Shown one piece after another: positions 37,159-46,012 of a DNA stretch of 64,000 nt. The notes beneath the pieces were generated by a model. It was not told the origin of the DNA. It made no database searches and saw nothing but the letters and a program-made list of their open reading frames with translations. Source of the stretch: Chryseobacterium sp. MA9 (lineage in GTDB: Bacteria > Bacteroidota > Bacteroidia > Flavobacteriales > Weeksellaceae); assembly GCF_024399315.1 (NCBI RefSeq), contig NZ_CP075170.1:2294001-2358000 (forward strand), written 5' to 3'. The position numbers and the translations under genes are program-made. The stretch's first letter is position 1. Each line of letters opens with the position of its first letter.

Positions 37159-38049
37159 ATGAAATTCGGACAAGTAGAAGACCCATCAAAAATAGATTTC
37201 ACTTTACCAAAAGATCATCCTAAAACCAAGGATATACTGGCTCTTAATAAAAAAGGACTGGAAAATATTTCTATCGGATGTGCAAAATGGAATAAAACGG
37301 ATCTTAAAGGATTTTATCCTAAAGGAACTAAAGATGAACTGACCTATTATGCCACTCAGTTTAATTCCATTGAACTGAATGCTACTTTCTACGGAATGCC
37401 CACCCCAGATCAGGTAAAAACATGGAAAGAAAAAACTCCTGATAATTTTAAATTCTTTCCCAAGATTACCAATACGGTTTCCCATTTCAGAAGACTGATT
37501 GATGTGACTGATCCGGTAACTCATTTTGCTTCAGCAGTGATCAATTTTGATGAAAAACTGGGTATGGCTTTTCTTCAGCTTCATGACAATTTTAAGCCCA
37601 AAGATTATGACAGACTGGAAAAATTTGTAAAAGAATGGCCTAAAGAAGTTCCCTTAGCTATAGAGCTCAGGAATACGGAATGGTTTACTGATGAGGAAAT
37701 TCTTAATACAACCTGTGAACTCTTTGAAGCTCATAATATCACCAATATCATCGTAGATACTGCCGGAAGAAGAGATATGCTTCATATGCGCCTTACTACG
37801 CCTAATGCATTTATCCGTTATGTAGGAGCCAATGCTGAAAGTGACTATGAAAGATTGGATGACTGGTTGAAACATCTCACGAAATGGAAGAAAGAAGGTC
37901 TTCAGAATCTCTACTTTTTCGTACACCAGAATATTGAAAAAGCTTCTCCTCTATTATCCGCTTATTTTATCAAGAAACTGAATGAAGAATGGAAAACTGA
38001 TATCCATATTCCACAAATGGCAACAGAAGGTACAGGAACGTTATTTTAG
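37159..38049 (+). CDS. DUF72 family protein
   Basis: This 296-residue cytoplasmic protein has the DUF72 TIM-barrel pattern: ISIGCAKWNKTDLKGFYPKG, YATQFNSIELNATFYGMPTPDQVKTW, FKFFPKITNTVSHFRRL and VPLAIELRNTEWF. The function of the family is not established. The ATG at 37159 (MKFGQVEDPSK) is used; an in-frame TTG at 37126 overlaps a TATATTTG promoter-like -7 element and is unlikely. The gene stands alone between the T9SS protein and a small hypothetical gene. Confidence 0.85.
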   Translation: MKFGQVEDPSKIDFTLPKDHPKTKDILALNKKGLENISIGCAKWNKTDLKGFYPKGTKDELTYYATQFNSIELNATFYGMPTPDQVKTWKEKTPDNFKFFPKITNTVSHFRRLIDVTDPVTHFASAVINFDEKLGMAFLQLHDNFKPKDYDRLEKFVKEWPKEVPLAIELRNTEWFTDEEILNTTCELFEAHNITNIIVDTAGRRDMLHMRLTTPNAFIRYVGANAESDYERLDDWLKHLTKWKKEGLQNLYFFVHQNIEKASPLLSAYFIKKLNEEWKTDIHIPQMATEGTGTLF

Positions 38050-38165
38050 GTAATATAAATCAGGTACAGAATAAAAGATTATGCAAACTCTTTTTTCATA
38101 ACGAAAAATTTCATAAATTAGAGTATAGTGTATTTCATAATACATTATGCTTTAAAACATAAATC

Positions 38166-38396
38166 ATGGAAAAAGAAATTTGCAAAATCAGTATTGCCAA
38201 TAGCTGGCTTGGTGATGAGTATACTTTTTATGAAAACGATACCATAAAAAGAGTATATGATCATCACAGTCTTAATTCCAATAAAACGGAATGGGTTACC
38301 CCAAAAGAAATCAGTAAACAGAATAAAGACAAACTTATCAGATTCTGCCCTGAGGAGTTCAAGGAACAAATTATGCAGATCCTGGATTACCCTTAA
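38166..38396 (+). CDS. Small hypothetical protein
   Basis: This 76-residue acidic soluble protein has no signal peptide or membrane segment. It contains NSWLGDEYTFYEND and EWVTPKEIS and ends in a short helix (FKEQIMQILDYP). I do not recognise a family. It is supported as a gene by a clean ATG after an A-rich leader and by the terminator directly after its stop. Confidence 0.6.
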   Translation: MEKEICKISIANSWLGDEYTFYENDTIKRVYDHHSLNSNKTEWVTPKEISKQNKDKLIRFCPEEFKEQIMQILDYP

Positions 38397-38407
38397 GCAA
38401 AAATAAT

Positions 38408-38446
38408 AATGGGTAATGGGTACTATAAAAAGACTCATTACCCATT
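38408..38446. terminator. Bidirectional terminator
   Basis: AATGGGTAATG and CATTACCCATT form a perfect 11-bp stem with a 17-nt loop between two convergent genes (stops at 38396 and 38453). Confidence 0.7.
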
Positions 38447-38452
38447 CTATTC

Positions 38453-39046
38453 TTATTTATTTTTCTTCAGAAGCAATACCAGATTGAGAAACAGAAGCAG
38501 GAAATCCAGTGTAATCCAGATCCCAAGTTTTGTGTTCTCATAATTATAGGCATCTACCTGTTTTTTTGCCGATTCAGAAAGTTTCATACTTTGGTTGATG
38601 TAATTCTGAACTTCTACAATCTGATCAATATTTTTATTCGGTACGGAATGCTGGGAAAAGTACACCAGGTTTTTCTTTCCGAGATAGCCTACGATCCAGT
38701 ATTCATCAGACTTATCCATTTTCAGGTATTCTATCCTGTAGTATTCCGGACGTATTTTACCAATATGTTTGGGCTCAAGGCTTGTATTTTTATCGGTTTT
38801 ATTTACATTGATCAGGTAAAAATCCAATGCCTGAGGAAGCTTATTGATGACCTGCAGCCCCACAGAATTATCCACAAATGCTACAGCACTTTTCTTGATA
38901 AACCAATATGTAAAAACAGAAATTGAAAAAACTACTGTTACAATACGAAACAGCTTCGCCCACTTTGCTATATTTCCTGATTTTACCTTAAACAGGACCA
39001 AAGAAAGAACAGAAGCCAGAAATATTATAAAAATAATGAGTGTCAT
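38453..39046 (-). CDS. Hypothetical membrane protein
   Basis: This 197-residue protein has two N-terminal hydrophobic helices (about residues 1-18 and 32-50), a soluble middle part (about 60-165), and a C-terminal helix (about 172-192) ending LLLKKNK. No family was recognised. The middle part contains EYLKMDKSDEYWIVGYLGKKNLVYF, which looks like a small beta domain. It is monocistronic, facing a shared terminator. Confidence 0.65.
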   Translation of the reverse strand: MTLIIFIIFLASVLSLVLFKVKSGNIAKWAKLFRIVTVVFSISVFTYWFIKKSAVAFVDNSVGLQVINKLPQALDFYLINVNKTDKNTSLEPKHIGKIRPEYYRIEYLKMDKSDEYWIVGYLGKKNLVYFSQHSVPNKNIDQIVEVQNYINQSMKLSESAKKQVDAYNYENTKLGIWITLDFLLLFLNLVLLLKKNK

Positions 39047-39304
39047 ATTTTACAAAGATACTTCTTATCTCTATTTTATCTATATCGGAGTTTACTTTTT
39101 TAATTTTACCCCACGTTTTTGACACTTAATTTCTTTGGTATTTACCGAGTTTATCACATAAAAAAACTATCCAGACACATGAAAATCTTACAACATGAGA
39201 TGGATAGCTATGTTTGGGAAATATATCAATGTAAAGTTTAATATCCATAAAGTTATGAGTACAAAATCTTTTGCCAATCTTTATTCATAATCTCAGTTTA
39301 TCTT
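39047..39304. other. Intergenic region, nothing supported
   Basis: About 258 bases with no coding potential on either strand. CTATCCA (39168) and TGGATAG (about 39202) form a weak distant inverted repeat. Nothing else is evident. Confidence 0.4.
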
Positions 39305-39949
39305 CTAGTCTACATTCCATTCCTTATAAAACTGGTCGAGGAAATTCAGCATATAATTGTGTCTTTCTTCGGCTATTTTTTTTCCTTTTTGGGTATTCAT
39401 CATATCTTTCAAAAGCAATAGTTTTTCGTAGAAATGATTGATGGTTGTTCCATCAGACTTTTTATATTCTTCTTTTGACATTCCCAGTTTAGGTTTCATA
39501 TCCGGGTGATACATCAGATTATTCTTAAAACCTCCAAAATTGAATGTTCTGGCAATTCCAATAGCTCCTATTGCATCAATACGGTCTGCATCCTGCACAA
39601 TTTGCAGTTCAATAGGTGGATTTACCGGAGCCTGATCTCTGTTTTTAAACGATATATTTTCAATTACAAATAAAACCTTCTGGATCGTTTCTTCAGGGAC
39701 GTTCTGCTCTTCAAGAAATGCTCTGGATATTTTGGGTGCAATGGTTTCATCACCGTTATGAAATTTAGGATCTGCAATATCATGGAGAAGGGCAGATAAT
39801 TCTACCACCTCTTTATCACAGTTTTCTGTTTCTGCTATCTGAGCAGCCAGTTTCCATACTCTTTCAATATGGAACCAGTCATGTCCTGCCTCTGCTCCTT
39901 CTAATTTTTCTTTTACAAATGCTACCGTGTTGTCAATCGTACTTTTCAT
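39305..39949 (-). CDS. HD-domain phosphohydrolase
   Basis: This 214-residue protein has the HD superfamily metal site: H in AGHDWFHIERV (about residue 20), the HD pair in LSALLHDIAD (about 53-54), and a distal D in QDADRIDAIGAIG (about 120). The length and motifs fit the YedJ/PF01966 group of nucleotide or small-phosphate hydrolases. The ATG overlaps the stop of the upstream alpha/beta hydrolase gene by 4 bases (ATGA), so the two are co-translated. The substrate is unknown. Confidence 0.85.
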   Translation of the reverse strand: MKSTIDNTVAFVKEKLEGAEAGHDWFHIERVWKLAAQIAETENCDKEVVELSALLHDIADPKFHNGDETIAPKISRAFLEEQNVPEETIQKVLFVIENISFKNRDQAPVNPPIELQIVQDADRIDAIGAIGIARTFNFGGFKNNLMYHPDMKPKLGMSKEEYKKSDGTTINHFYEKLLLLKDMMNTQKGKKIAEERHNYMLNFLDQFYKEWNVD

Positions 39950-40791
39950 TTATCTTTCAGTTCATTTAAAATAATATCCCAGAGTTTACTGTTGTAGCTT
40001 CTAAAAAAATTGATATGTCCGATTTCCTTTTTATCAGATTCTGAAACAGCAATCAGTCTGTAAGTTGGTTTAAGATTAGGATAAGTATTGTTCAATAAGC
40101 TTAATACGCCTCTTTCTGTCAGCCAGATATCATCTTCTGCGCGGATTACAAATACTTTCTGTGTCAAATTTTTAGAAAAGTTATCAATTTTCTCCAACAG
40201 CCTGTTGGTTGATTTCTTGTTTAAAATTAAGGTTCTCCAGTCATATGCGCAATTTTTTGGAAGACTTTCTCCCAGTCCAAACCAATGTGCCGGAAAATAT
40301 CCTAATAATGAAGTGGTTAATGGCTGGGCAATTCCAAACCCCAGATAGGCTTCAATTTTTGTAACTCCTTTAAGGTTACCTACAAAAGCATTTTGTGTTC
40401 CTACAAAAACAAATTCTTCGAATATTTCCGAATCTTCATTCATTCCCAGAATCAATGCGCCTACAGAATGGCCTAAGCAATACTTTTTATGGTCTTTAAA
40501 GTGTGTTTTGATGTATCCAGTTAAAGCTTTATAATCTTTTGACCCCCACAATCTCATTGAACCATGAAATCCTCTCATATCTTTCGGCTTGGAAAGTCCT
40601 ATTCCCCTGTAATCGTACGTAATCACCGTAAATCCCTGTTCAGAAAAATAACTGGCAAAAGAAAAGTACACCTGCTGTTTCACTCCTGTTGCCGAATTGA
40701 TCAGCAATAGTTTCCCATTACTTTTTTCCGGTTTAAAGAGATGGACACCCAAAGAAATATGATCTTCCGTGCTAAGTATTAGTTTTTCCAT
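39946..40791 (-). CDS. Alpha/beta hydrolase (serine aminopeptidase S33 type)
   Basis: This 281-residue protein has the alpha/beta hydrolase pattern: an oxyanion-region strand LLLINSATGVKQQVYFSFA, DYRGIGLSKP (about residue 60), and the nucleophile elbow GHSVG (Ser about residue 109). The acid is probably in VIRAEDDIWL and the catalytic His in GHINFF near the C-terminus. The substrate is unknown. It overlaps the HD phosphohydrolase gene by 4 bases. Confidence 0.82.
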   Translation of the reverse strand: MEKLILSTEDHISLGVHLFKPEKSNGKLLLINSATGVKQQVYFSFASYFSEQGFTVITYDYRGIGLSKPKDMRGFHGSMRLWGSKDYKALTGYIKTHFKDHKKYCLGHSVGALILGMNEDSEIFEEFVFVGTQNAFVGNLKGVTKIEAYLGFGIAQPLTTSLLGYFPAHWFGLGESLPKNCAYDWRTLILNKKSTNRLLEKIDNFSKNLTQKVFVIRAEDDIWLTERGVLSLLNNTYPNLKPTYRLIAVSESDKKEIGHINFFRSYNSKLWDIILNELKDK

Positions 40792-40809
40792 AGTATAAAA
40801 AGAAAAAAA

Positions 40810-40826
40810 TCCACTATAAAAGTGGA
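40810..40826 (-). terminator. Terminator of the ribokinase gene
   Basis: TCCACT and AGTGGA form a 6-bp stem with flanking A/T pairs, followed on the minus strand by a T-run; 57 nt after the ribokinase stop. Confidence 0.7.
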
Positions 40827-40882
40827 CATTTTACTTATATTTTTATGTTAAGTTTCAGACTTTTGATATGTCGTAAATAGTT

Positions 40883-41773
40883 TTAAGAAAAGAAATCTGA
40901 CATTCTTGGCAGCCCTGTCTGAGAACCTTTACCTCCGGAAACTCTTGATGAAACTTCATTTCCAAACTTCACACATTCTTCGATAGAATTTCCATGGCAA
41001 AGTGCGATAGCAAATCCTGAGGTAAATGCATCACCCATTCCCATTTTATAAACTTTCTCATCTTTGTCGTTTCTGTAATATTTCATTTCTGTACCATCAA
41101 AATAAATGGTGGAATTGGTATCATCTCTTACAAAAACTTTATTGAAATATTTCTTAAGGACCTCTTCCCTTTTTTCTTCTCCGAAAATGGTGTATAATTC
41201 GTTGCTCTTAGCTACAATAAAATCAACCTTTTCTAAGATTTCTTCACTGACTCTCATTGCAGGAGAAGCATACAAACCTACTTTTTTTCCATATTTCTTA
41301 GCTTTTTTAACGGTATGCTCTACTACCTCCATAGAAACCTCAAGCTGTACCAGCACGAGATCTGCAGTATTAAAATACCTTTCGGCTTCGTCTATATGTG
41401 ATTTGCTAAGATGTTTATTGGCTGCCGGCACTACAACAATTGCCGCATTGCCGTGAGAAGTCGTCACATAAGCTGTTCCTGTAGCATCTTTATCTGTTTC
41501 ATGTACAAAACCTACATTCACATTTTCACTTACCAGATTTCTCATAATCTGCTGCCCAAGGGGATCCATTCCCACACATCCTATAAAGTATACACTTGCA
41601 CCCAGCCTGGCAGTACCTACCGACTGATTGGCTCCTTTGCCCCCAAAATAGCTATCTGACTTAACGGCTAAGACCGTTTCGTTGGGTGAAGGAAGTTTTT
41701 CGGTTTCAAGAACCAAATCTATGGATGAGCTGCCCACAACAATAATTCGGGGTTGTTCTGATGAGAAATTCAT
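40883..41773 (-). CDS. rbsK: Ribokinase-like PfkB family sugar kinase
   Basis: This 296-residue kinase has the PfkB signatures: VVGSSSIDLVLETEKLPSPNET near the N-terminus, GGKGANQSVGTARLGASV (about residues 43-60) and the anion-hole and catalytic Asp motif MGMGDAFTSGFA (about 243-254). This matches ribokinase closely (GGKGANQ), which phosphorylates ribose with ATP. No ribose transporter or nucleosidase gene is adjacent, so the substrate is by similarity only. Confidence 0.82.
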   Translation of the reverse strand: MNFSSEQPRIIVVGSSSIDLVLETEKLPSPNETVLAVKSDSYFGGKGANQSVGTARLGASVYFIGCVGMDPLGQQIMRNLVSENVNVGFVHETDKDATGTAYVTTSHGNAAIVVVPAANKHLSKSHIDEAERYFNTADLVLVQLEVSMEVVEHTVKKAKKYGKKVGLYASPAMRVSEEILEKVDFIVAKSNELYTIFGEEKREEVLKKYFNKVFVRDDTNSTIYFDGTEMKYYRNDKDEKVYKMGMGDAFTSGFAIALCHGNSIEECVKFGNEVSSRVSGGKGSQTGLPRMSDFFS

Positions 41774-41840
41774 TGTGTTTTGTATTAGCTTTAAAATTTA
41801 TAACTGACAAAATCGTGTTCCAAAAATAGCTAATTTTAAA

Positions 41841-42476
41841 TTAACTTATTTCTATAAATTCAGTAATTATTTTCACAGGTAATTGATCTTGATCATAGGC
41901 TATATAACTGGCATAAAATCCCTCACCATATCCGGTTTCAAAAGCAAATATAGTTCCAGGATGTTCTTTTGCAGGTTTTAGGAAGGCATATTGGTCAATA
42001 GCTCCGTTTTCATCAAAGAAATACTCATGGAAAAACTCTTCGTAGATTCCCATAAAATCTCCGCCTTTATTCTGGAATAATCTCTGTTCAAGCTCGTTGA
42101 GACTGTTTTGAGTATCAACATCCATAAAACATCCCATCCCGCTTTCTACAGGATAACCAAAGATTTCTTCTTTTGCCAGATCTTTTATATTCTGTCCCGC
42201 TGTGGTTGCCAGTTTCCATTCTTTAATTTCAGAATTATTGAATATGATTTCGGTATAAGCCACACAGTTACTGTTTCTTTCTTTGTGCACCATCACAGAA
42301 AAATCTCCCTTCGGAAATTCTGTGGTGAAAGGAAGCATATCATTGGTGATTAATGGATCGCAGGCAACCAGCTTTCCACTGGAAAGATAGATCTTTCCTG
42401 CTTCAAAACTTTCTAACAATGGATTTTCTACAAAATCCTTTGAGAATAGTTTTTTTATGTTTTCTATATGTGTCAT
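41841..42476 (-). CDS. DUF4241 domain protein
   Basis: This protein of 211 residues matches the DUF4241 layout: YLSSGKLVACDPLI, FPKGDFSVMVHKE, ESGMGCFMDVD and the C-terminal FETGYGEGFYASYIAYD. The family's function is not known; members occur as immunity-like or regulatory proteins. The start is placed at ATG 42476 (MTHIENIKKLF). A further ATG at 42518 would put 14 extra codons inside a strong hairpin that follows valS, so it is rejected. Confidence 0.75.
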   Translation of the reverse strand: MTHIENIKKLFSKDFVENPLLESFEAGKIYLSSGKLVACDPLITNDMLPFTTEFPKGDFSVMVHKERNSNCVAYTEIIFNNSEIKEWKLATTAGQNIKDLAKEEIFGYPVESGMGCFMDVDTQNSLNELEQRLFQNKGGDFMGIYEEFFHEYFFDENGAIDQYAFLKPAKEHPGTIFAFETGYGEGFYASYIAYDQDQLPVKIITEFIEIS

Positions 42477-42496
42477 TTTATTATTCTTTAAACCAT

Positions 42497-42532
42497 CAGG
42501 CTGGATACAATTTTCCATCTGTATCCAGCCTG
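42497..42532 (-). terminator. Perfect 13-bp hairpin after valS
   Basis: CAGGCTGGATACA and TGTATCCAGCCTG pair perfectly around a 10-nt loop, 30 nt after the valS stop. The T-run that follows is weak, so it may be an mRNA 3' end stabiliser or a partial terminator. Confidence 0.65.
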
Positions 42533-42561
42533 AGATTTTGACAAACTTTACTGTCTATATT

Positions 42562-45177
42562 TTACAAACTTTTCAGTTTCTCTTCAAGGATCGCAATTTT
42601 ATCCTGAGCATCTTTCTGCTTCTTACGCTCCACTTCCACAACTTCAGGTTTAGCATTGGCGACAAACTTTTCATTGGAAAGTTTTTTATCTACTGAAATT
42701 AAGAATCCTTTTAAATATTTCAATTCCTCTTCAGTTTTTGCTTTTTCTTCTCCCAAGTCTAAATTTTCACTTAAAGGAATAGAAACCTCAGTTGCTCCTA
42801 CCAGGAAGGTAAAGCTTGGTTTATCTGTTTTCTGTCCAAAATGAATCTCAGAAATATTAGCTAATTTTCTTACTACAGCTTCATTTGCAAATTCAGAAGC
42901 ATTGGTATATACCTCAGCAGCTTCTCTTGGTGAAATTCCTTTTGTCTGGCGGTAGTTTCTAACTCCGGAAATTAATTCTGCTGCCGTTTCAAAGTTTTTA
43001 ATAATCGTTTCATCGAATGCTTCGGCTTCTTTCTGTTGAGCTATAACTAAAGCTTCATCAATACTTCTTTCTGAGATCGTCTGCCACAATTCTTCTGACT
43101 GGAAAGGCATAAACGGATGAAGCAGTTTCATCAATTCCTCAAAGAACAGGATGGTTCTGTCATACACTTCCTTAGAAATTCCTTCTCCATAATTTGGTTT
43201 AATTGCTTCAAGATACCATCCGCAAAAATCATCCCAAATTAATTTATAGATCAGGTGAAGAGCATCAGAAATTCTGAATTTCTCAAACTGATCATTAATT
43301 TCCGCAATTGTTTTATTCAATTTGTTTTCAAACCACTCAATAGCCTGGTTATCGGTTGCAATAGCTGGTTTGTCTTCATGATTCCACATATTGATCAGAC
43401 GGAACGCATTCCAAATCTTCGTCATGAAGTTTCTTCCCTGAAGCATTAAATCTTCGTCAAAAAGAAGGTCATTTCCAGCTGCAGAGCTTAATAGAATACC
43501 TACACGTACTCCATCTGCTCCGTATTTGTCCATTAATTCAAGTGGATCAGGAGAGTTTCCAAGAGATTTTGACATCTTTCTTCTCTGCTTATCTCTTACA
43601 ATTCCTGTGAAGTAAACATTTTTAAATGGAACTTCTTTTCTGTATTCCAATCCAGCCATGATCATTCTTGCTACCCAGAAGAAAATAATATCCGGACCTG
43701 TAACAAGGTCAGATGTTGGATAGTAATAGTTGATATCTTTATTTTCAGGATCAAGTAATCCGTCAAATACAGACATTGGCCATAACCATGATGAGAACCA
43801 TGTATCCAATGCATCATCATCCTGTTTAAGGTTTTCTGCAGTCAGGTTTGAATTTCCAGTTTTTTGTTTTGCCAGTTCTAAGGCGTCTTCCTTAGTTTCT
43901 GCAACTACAAAATCATTTTCTCCTTCTCCATAGTAATAAGCAGGAATCTGCTGTCCCCACCAAAGCTGACGGGAGATATTCCAGTCGCGGATGTTTTCCA
44001 TCCAGTGCTTATACGTATTTTTAAACTTTTCAGGGTAGAACTTTACTTCATCATCCATTACTACATCCAAAGCTGGTTTAGCAATTTCGGACATTTTAAG
44101 GAACCATTGTACTGAAACTTTAGGTTCAATAACGGCACCTGTTCTCTCGGAAGTTCCCACTTTATTTACATAATCTTCAGCTTTAAGCAAAAGATCTTTT
44201 TCTTCAAGTTCTTTAGCAATCTGCTTTCTTACGTCGAATCTGTTTTTCCCAGCATAATGTAAACCATGTTCATTAAGATTTCCATCATCATCAAGAGCAT
44301 CAATCATTTTTAACTGATGTTTCTGTCCAATTTCATAGTCATTGATATCATGTGCAGGAGTAATTTTCAAAGCTCCGGTTCCGAACTCAATATCTACATA
44401 TTCATCCTCAATGATTGGAATTACTCTGTCAACGATTGGTACAATTACATTTTTACCTTTTAAGTGAGCATATCTTTCATCATTCGGATTGATACATACT
44501 GCTGTGTCCCCGAAAATAGTTTCCGGACGTGTAGTAGCAACTGAAAGATATTCTTCAGATCCTTCGATTTTATATTTAAGAAAATATAATTTTCCGTTTT
44601 GTTCTTTAAATATTACTTCTTCATCAGAAATATTGGTTTTCGCTTCCGGATCCCAGTTTACCATTCTGTAGCCTCTGTAGATTAATCCTTTGTTATAAAG
44701 GTCTACGAAACTTTTGATAACCTGCTGCGAAAGTTTGTCTTCCATAGTGAAGCGGGTTCTGTCCCAATCACATGAACATCCCAACTTTTTCAGCTGCTCA
44801 AGGATAGTTCCTCCATATTTATTGGTCCAGTCCCATGCATGAGTTAAAAACTCTTCACGGGTAATATCTGACTTATTAACTCCCTCAGATTTCAGTTTAG
44901 CAACAACTTTAGCTTCAGTAGCAATTGAAGCGTGATCTGTTCCCGGAATCCAACAAGCATTAAACCCGCGCATTCTTGCACGGCGGACCAGAACATCTTG
45001 AATGGTATTGTTCAACATATGTCCCATGTGTAATATCCCCGTCACGTTTGGCGGAGGAATGACCACGGTATATGGTGGTTTATCATTAGGCTCTGAGTGG
45101 AAATATTTATTTTCCAACCAGTAATTGTACCATTTCTGTTCTGTTTCCTGTGGATTGTACTTTTCTGAAATCTGCAT
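42562..45177 (-). CDS. valS: Valine-tRNA ligase
   Basis: This 871-residue class I synthetase has the HIGH-type motif ILHMGHMLNN (about residue 42), KMSKS in RRKMSKSLGNSPDP (about 530), the CP1 editing domain (TTRPETIFGDTAV), and a C-terminal coiled coil (EEELKYLKGFLISVDKKLSNEKFVANAKPEVVEVERKK). It charges tRNA-Val. The ATG at 45177 (MQISEKYNPQETEQ) is used; an in-frame TTG at 45201 is close to a TATTTTTG -7-like element (45213-45206) and is not supported. Confidence 0.95.
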   Translation of the reverse strand: MQISEKYNPQETEQKWYNYWLENKYFHSEPNDKPPYTVVIPPPNVTGILHMGHMLNNTIQDVLVRRARMRGFNACWIPGTDHASIATEAKVVAKLKSEGVNKSDITREEFLTHAWDWTNKYGGTILEQLKKLGCSCDWDRTRFTMEDKLSQQVIKSFVDLYNKGLIYRGYRMVNWDPEAKTNISDEEVIFKEQNGKLYFLKYKIEGSEEYLSVATTRPETIFGDTAVCINPNDERYAHLKGKNVIVPIVDRVIPIIEDEYVDIEFGTGALKITPAHDINDYEIGQKHQLKMIDALDDDGNLNEHGLHYAGKNRFDVRKQIAKELEEKDLLLKAEDYVNKVGTSERTGAVIEPKVSVQWFLKMSEIAKPALDVVMDDEVKFYPEKFKNTYKHWMENIRDWNISRQLWWGQQIPAYYYGEGENDFVVAETKEDALELAKQKTGNSNLTAENLKQDDDALDTWFSSWLWPMSVFDGLLDPENKDINYYYPTSDLVTGPDIIFFWVARMIMAGLEYRKEVPFKNVYFTGIVRDKQRRKMSKSLGNSPDPLELMDKYGADGVRVGILLSSAAGNDLLFDEDLMLQGRNFMTKIWNAFRLINMWNHEDKPAIATDNQAIEWFENKLNKTIAEINDQFEKFRISDALHLIYKLIWDDFCGWYLEAIKPNYGEGISKEVYDRTILFFEELMKLLHPFMPFQSEELWQTISERSIDEALVIAQQKEAEAFDETIIKNFETAAELISGVRNYRQTKGISPREAAEVYTNASEFANEAVVRKLANISEIHFGQKTDKPSFTFLVGATEVSIPLSENLDLGEEKAKTEEELKYLKGFLISVDKKLSNEKFVANAKPEVVEVERKKQKDAQDKIAILEEKLKSL

Positions 45178-45305
45178 AAATTCTATTTCTTTGGCTTGCA
45201 ATTTGCAAAAATAGTCTAAAGAAAAAAATTTTTAAGCATGAATTAAAATAATTTTTAACTTTGTTTCACAAAATTTATCTAACAAACGTATTAACATTCA
45301 AGAAT

Positions 45306-45776
45306 ATGAAAAAACTAATTGCAGGAATTGCATTATTCGGAACATTTGCAATTGCATCTGCACAAACGATTACATTTGATAAAACAACTTTCGATTACGG
45401 TACTATTAAGCCTAGTGCTGATGGTACGAGATTCTTTACTGTAACGAATTCAGGTGATAAGCCTTTGATTCTTTCAAATGTAAAGCCTTCTTGTGGATGT
45501 ACAACTCCTGAATTCAGCCAAGATCCGATCATGCCTGGGAAATCAGCTAAGATCAAAGTTGGATACAACACCGCTATTCCTGGTCCTTTCAACAAAATGA
45601 TTGAGGTTTTCTCTAATGACCCTGCAAACAGTAGAAGTGTAATCTACATTAAAGGTAATGTAGATGCTAATGCTCCTGCTGCCGAGCCAAAAGTATTGAC
45701 TCCTGCAGAGCAGAAAGAAGCTGCTAAAGCTGAGAAAAAAGCTGCCAAACTAGCTAAAAAGGCTGCTGCGAAGTAA
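45306..45776 (+). CDS. Exported DUF1573 domain protein
   Basis: This 156-residue protein has a signal peptide (MKKLIAGIALFGTFAIASAQ) and one DUF1573 beta-sandwich: FDKTTFDYGTIKPSADGTRF, FTVTNSGDKPLILSNVKPSCGCTTPEF, and VEVFSNDPANSR. The C-terminal 30 residues are an Ala/Lys-rich helix (EQKEAAKAEKKAAKLAKKAA). DUF1573 proteins are common exported proteins in Bacteroidota; the function is unknown. A TAACTTTG -7 element lies at 45256-45263. It is divergent from valS and ends at a terminator. Confidence 0.85.
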   Translation: MKKLIAGIALFGTFAIASAQTITFDKTTFDYGTIKPSADGTRFFTVTNSGDKPLILSNVKPSCGCTTPEFSQDPIMPGKSAKIKVGYNTAIPGPFNKMIEVFSNDPANSRSVIYIKGNVDANAPAAEPKVLTPAEQKEAAKAEKKAAKLAKKAAAK

Positions 45777-45798
45777 TCTCTACTCAAAAAAAATAAAG

Positions 45799-45822
45799 AA
45801 ACCGTCTCCATAGAGGCGGTTT
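45799..45822 (+). terminator. Terminator of the DUF1573 gene
   Basis: AAACCGTCTC and GAGGCGGTTT pair with one G-U and a CATA loop, followed by a T-run, 22 nt after the stop. Confidence 0.88.
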
Positions 45823-45968
45823 TTTTATTACATTTATGTTTGTTTAGGTGGCAGGGAATAACATTAACATCTATTAATTATTTATTTAGATTTTGCCTGA
45901 GGCCTTTGGATTGCTTGTTATTTTTAAAGGTGGGTTAAACCACCTCTATTGAATTTTTAATAACAACA

Positions 45969-46008
45969 TCTTTTAATCTTTTAATCTTTTAATCTTTTAA
46001 TCTTTAAA
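45969..46008. repeat. 8-bp tandem repeat directly before a start codon
   Basis: Four exact copies of TCTTTTAA are followed by one degenerate copy (TCTTTAAA). The array ends 4 bases before the ATG of the PPK2 gene at 46013, so copy number would change the ribosome-binding region or the distance to the promoter. Confidence 0.9.
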
Positions 46009-46012
46009 ATAT

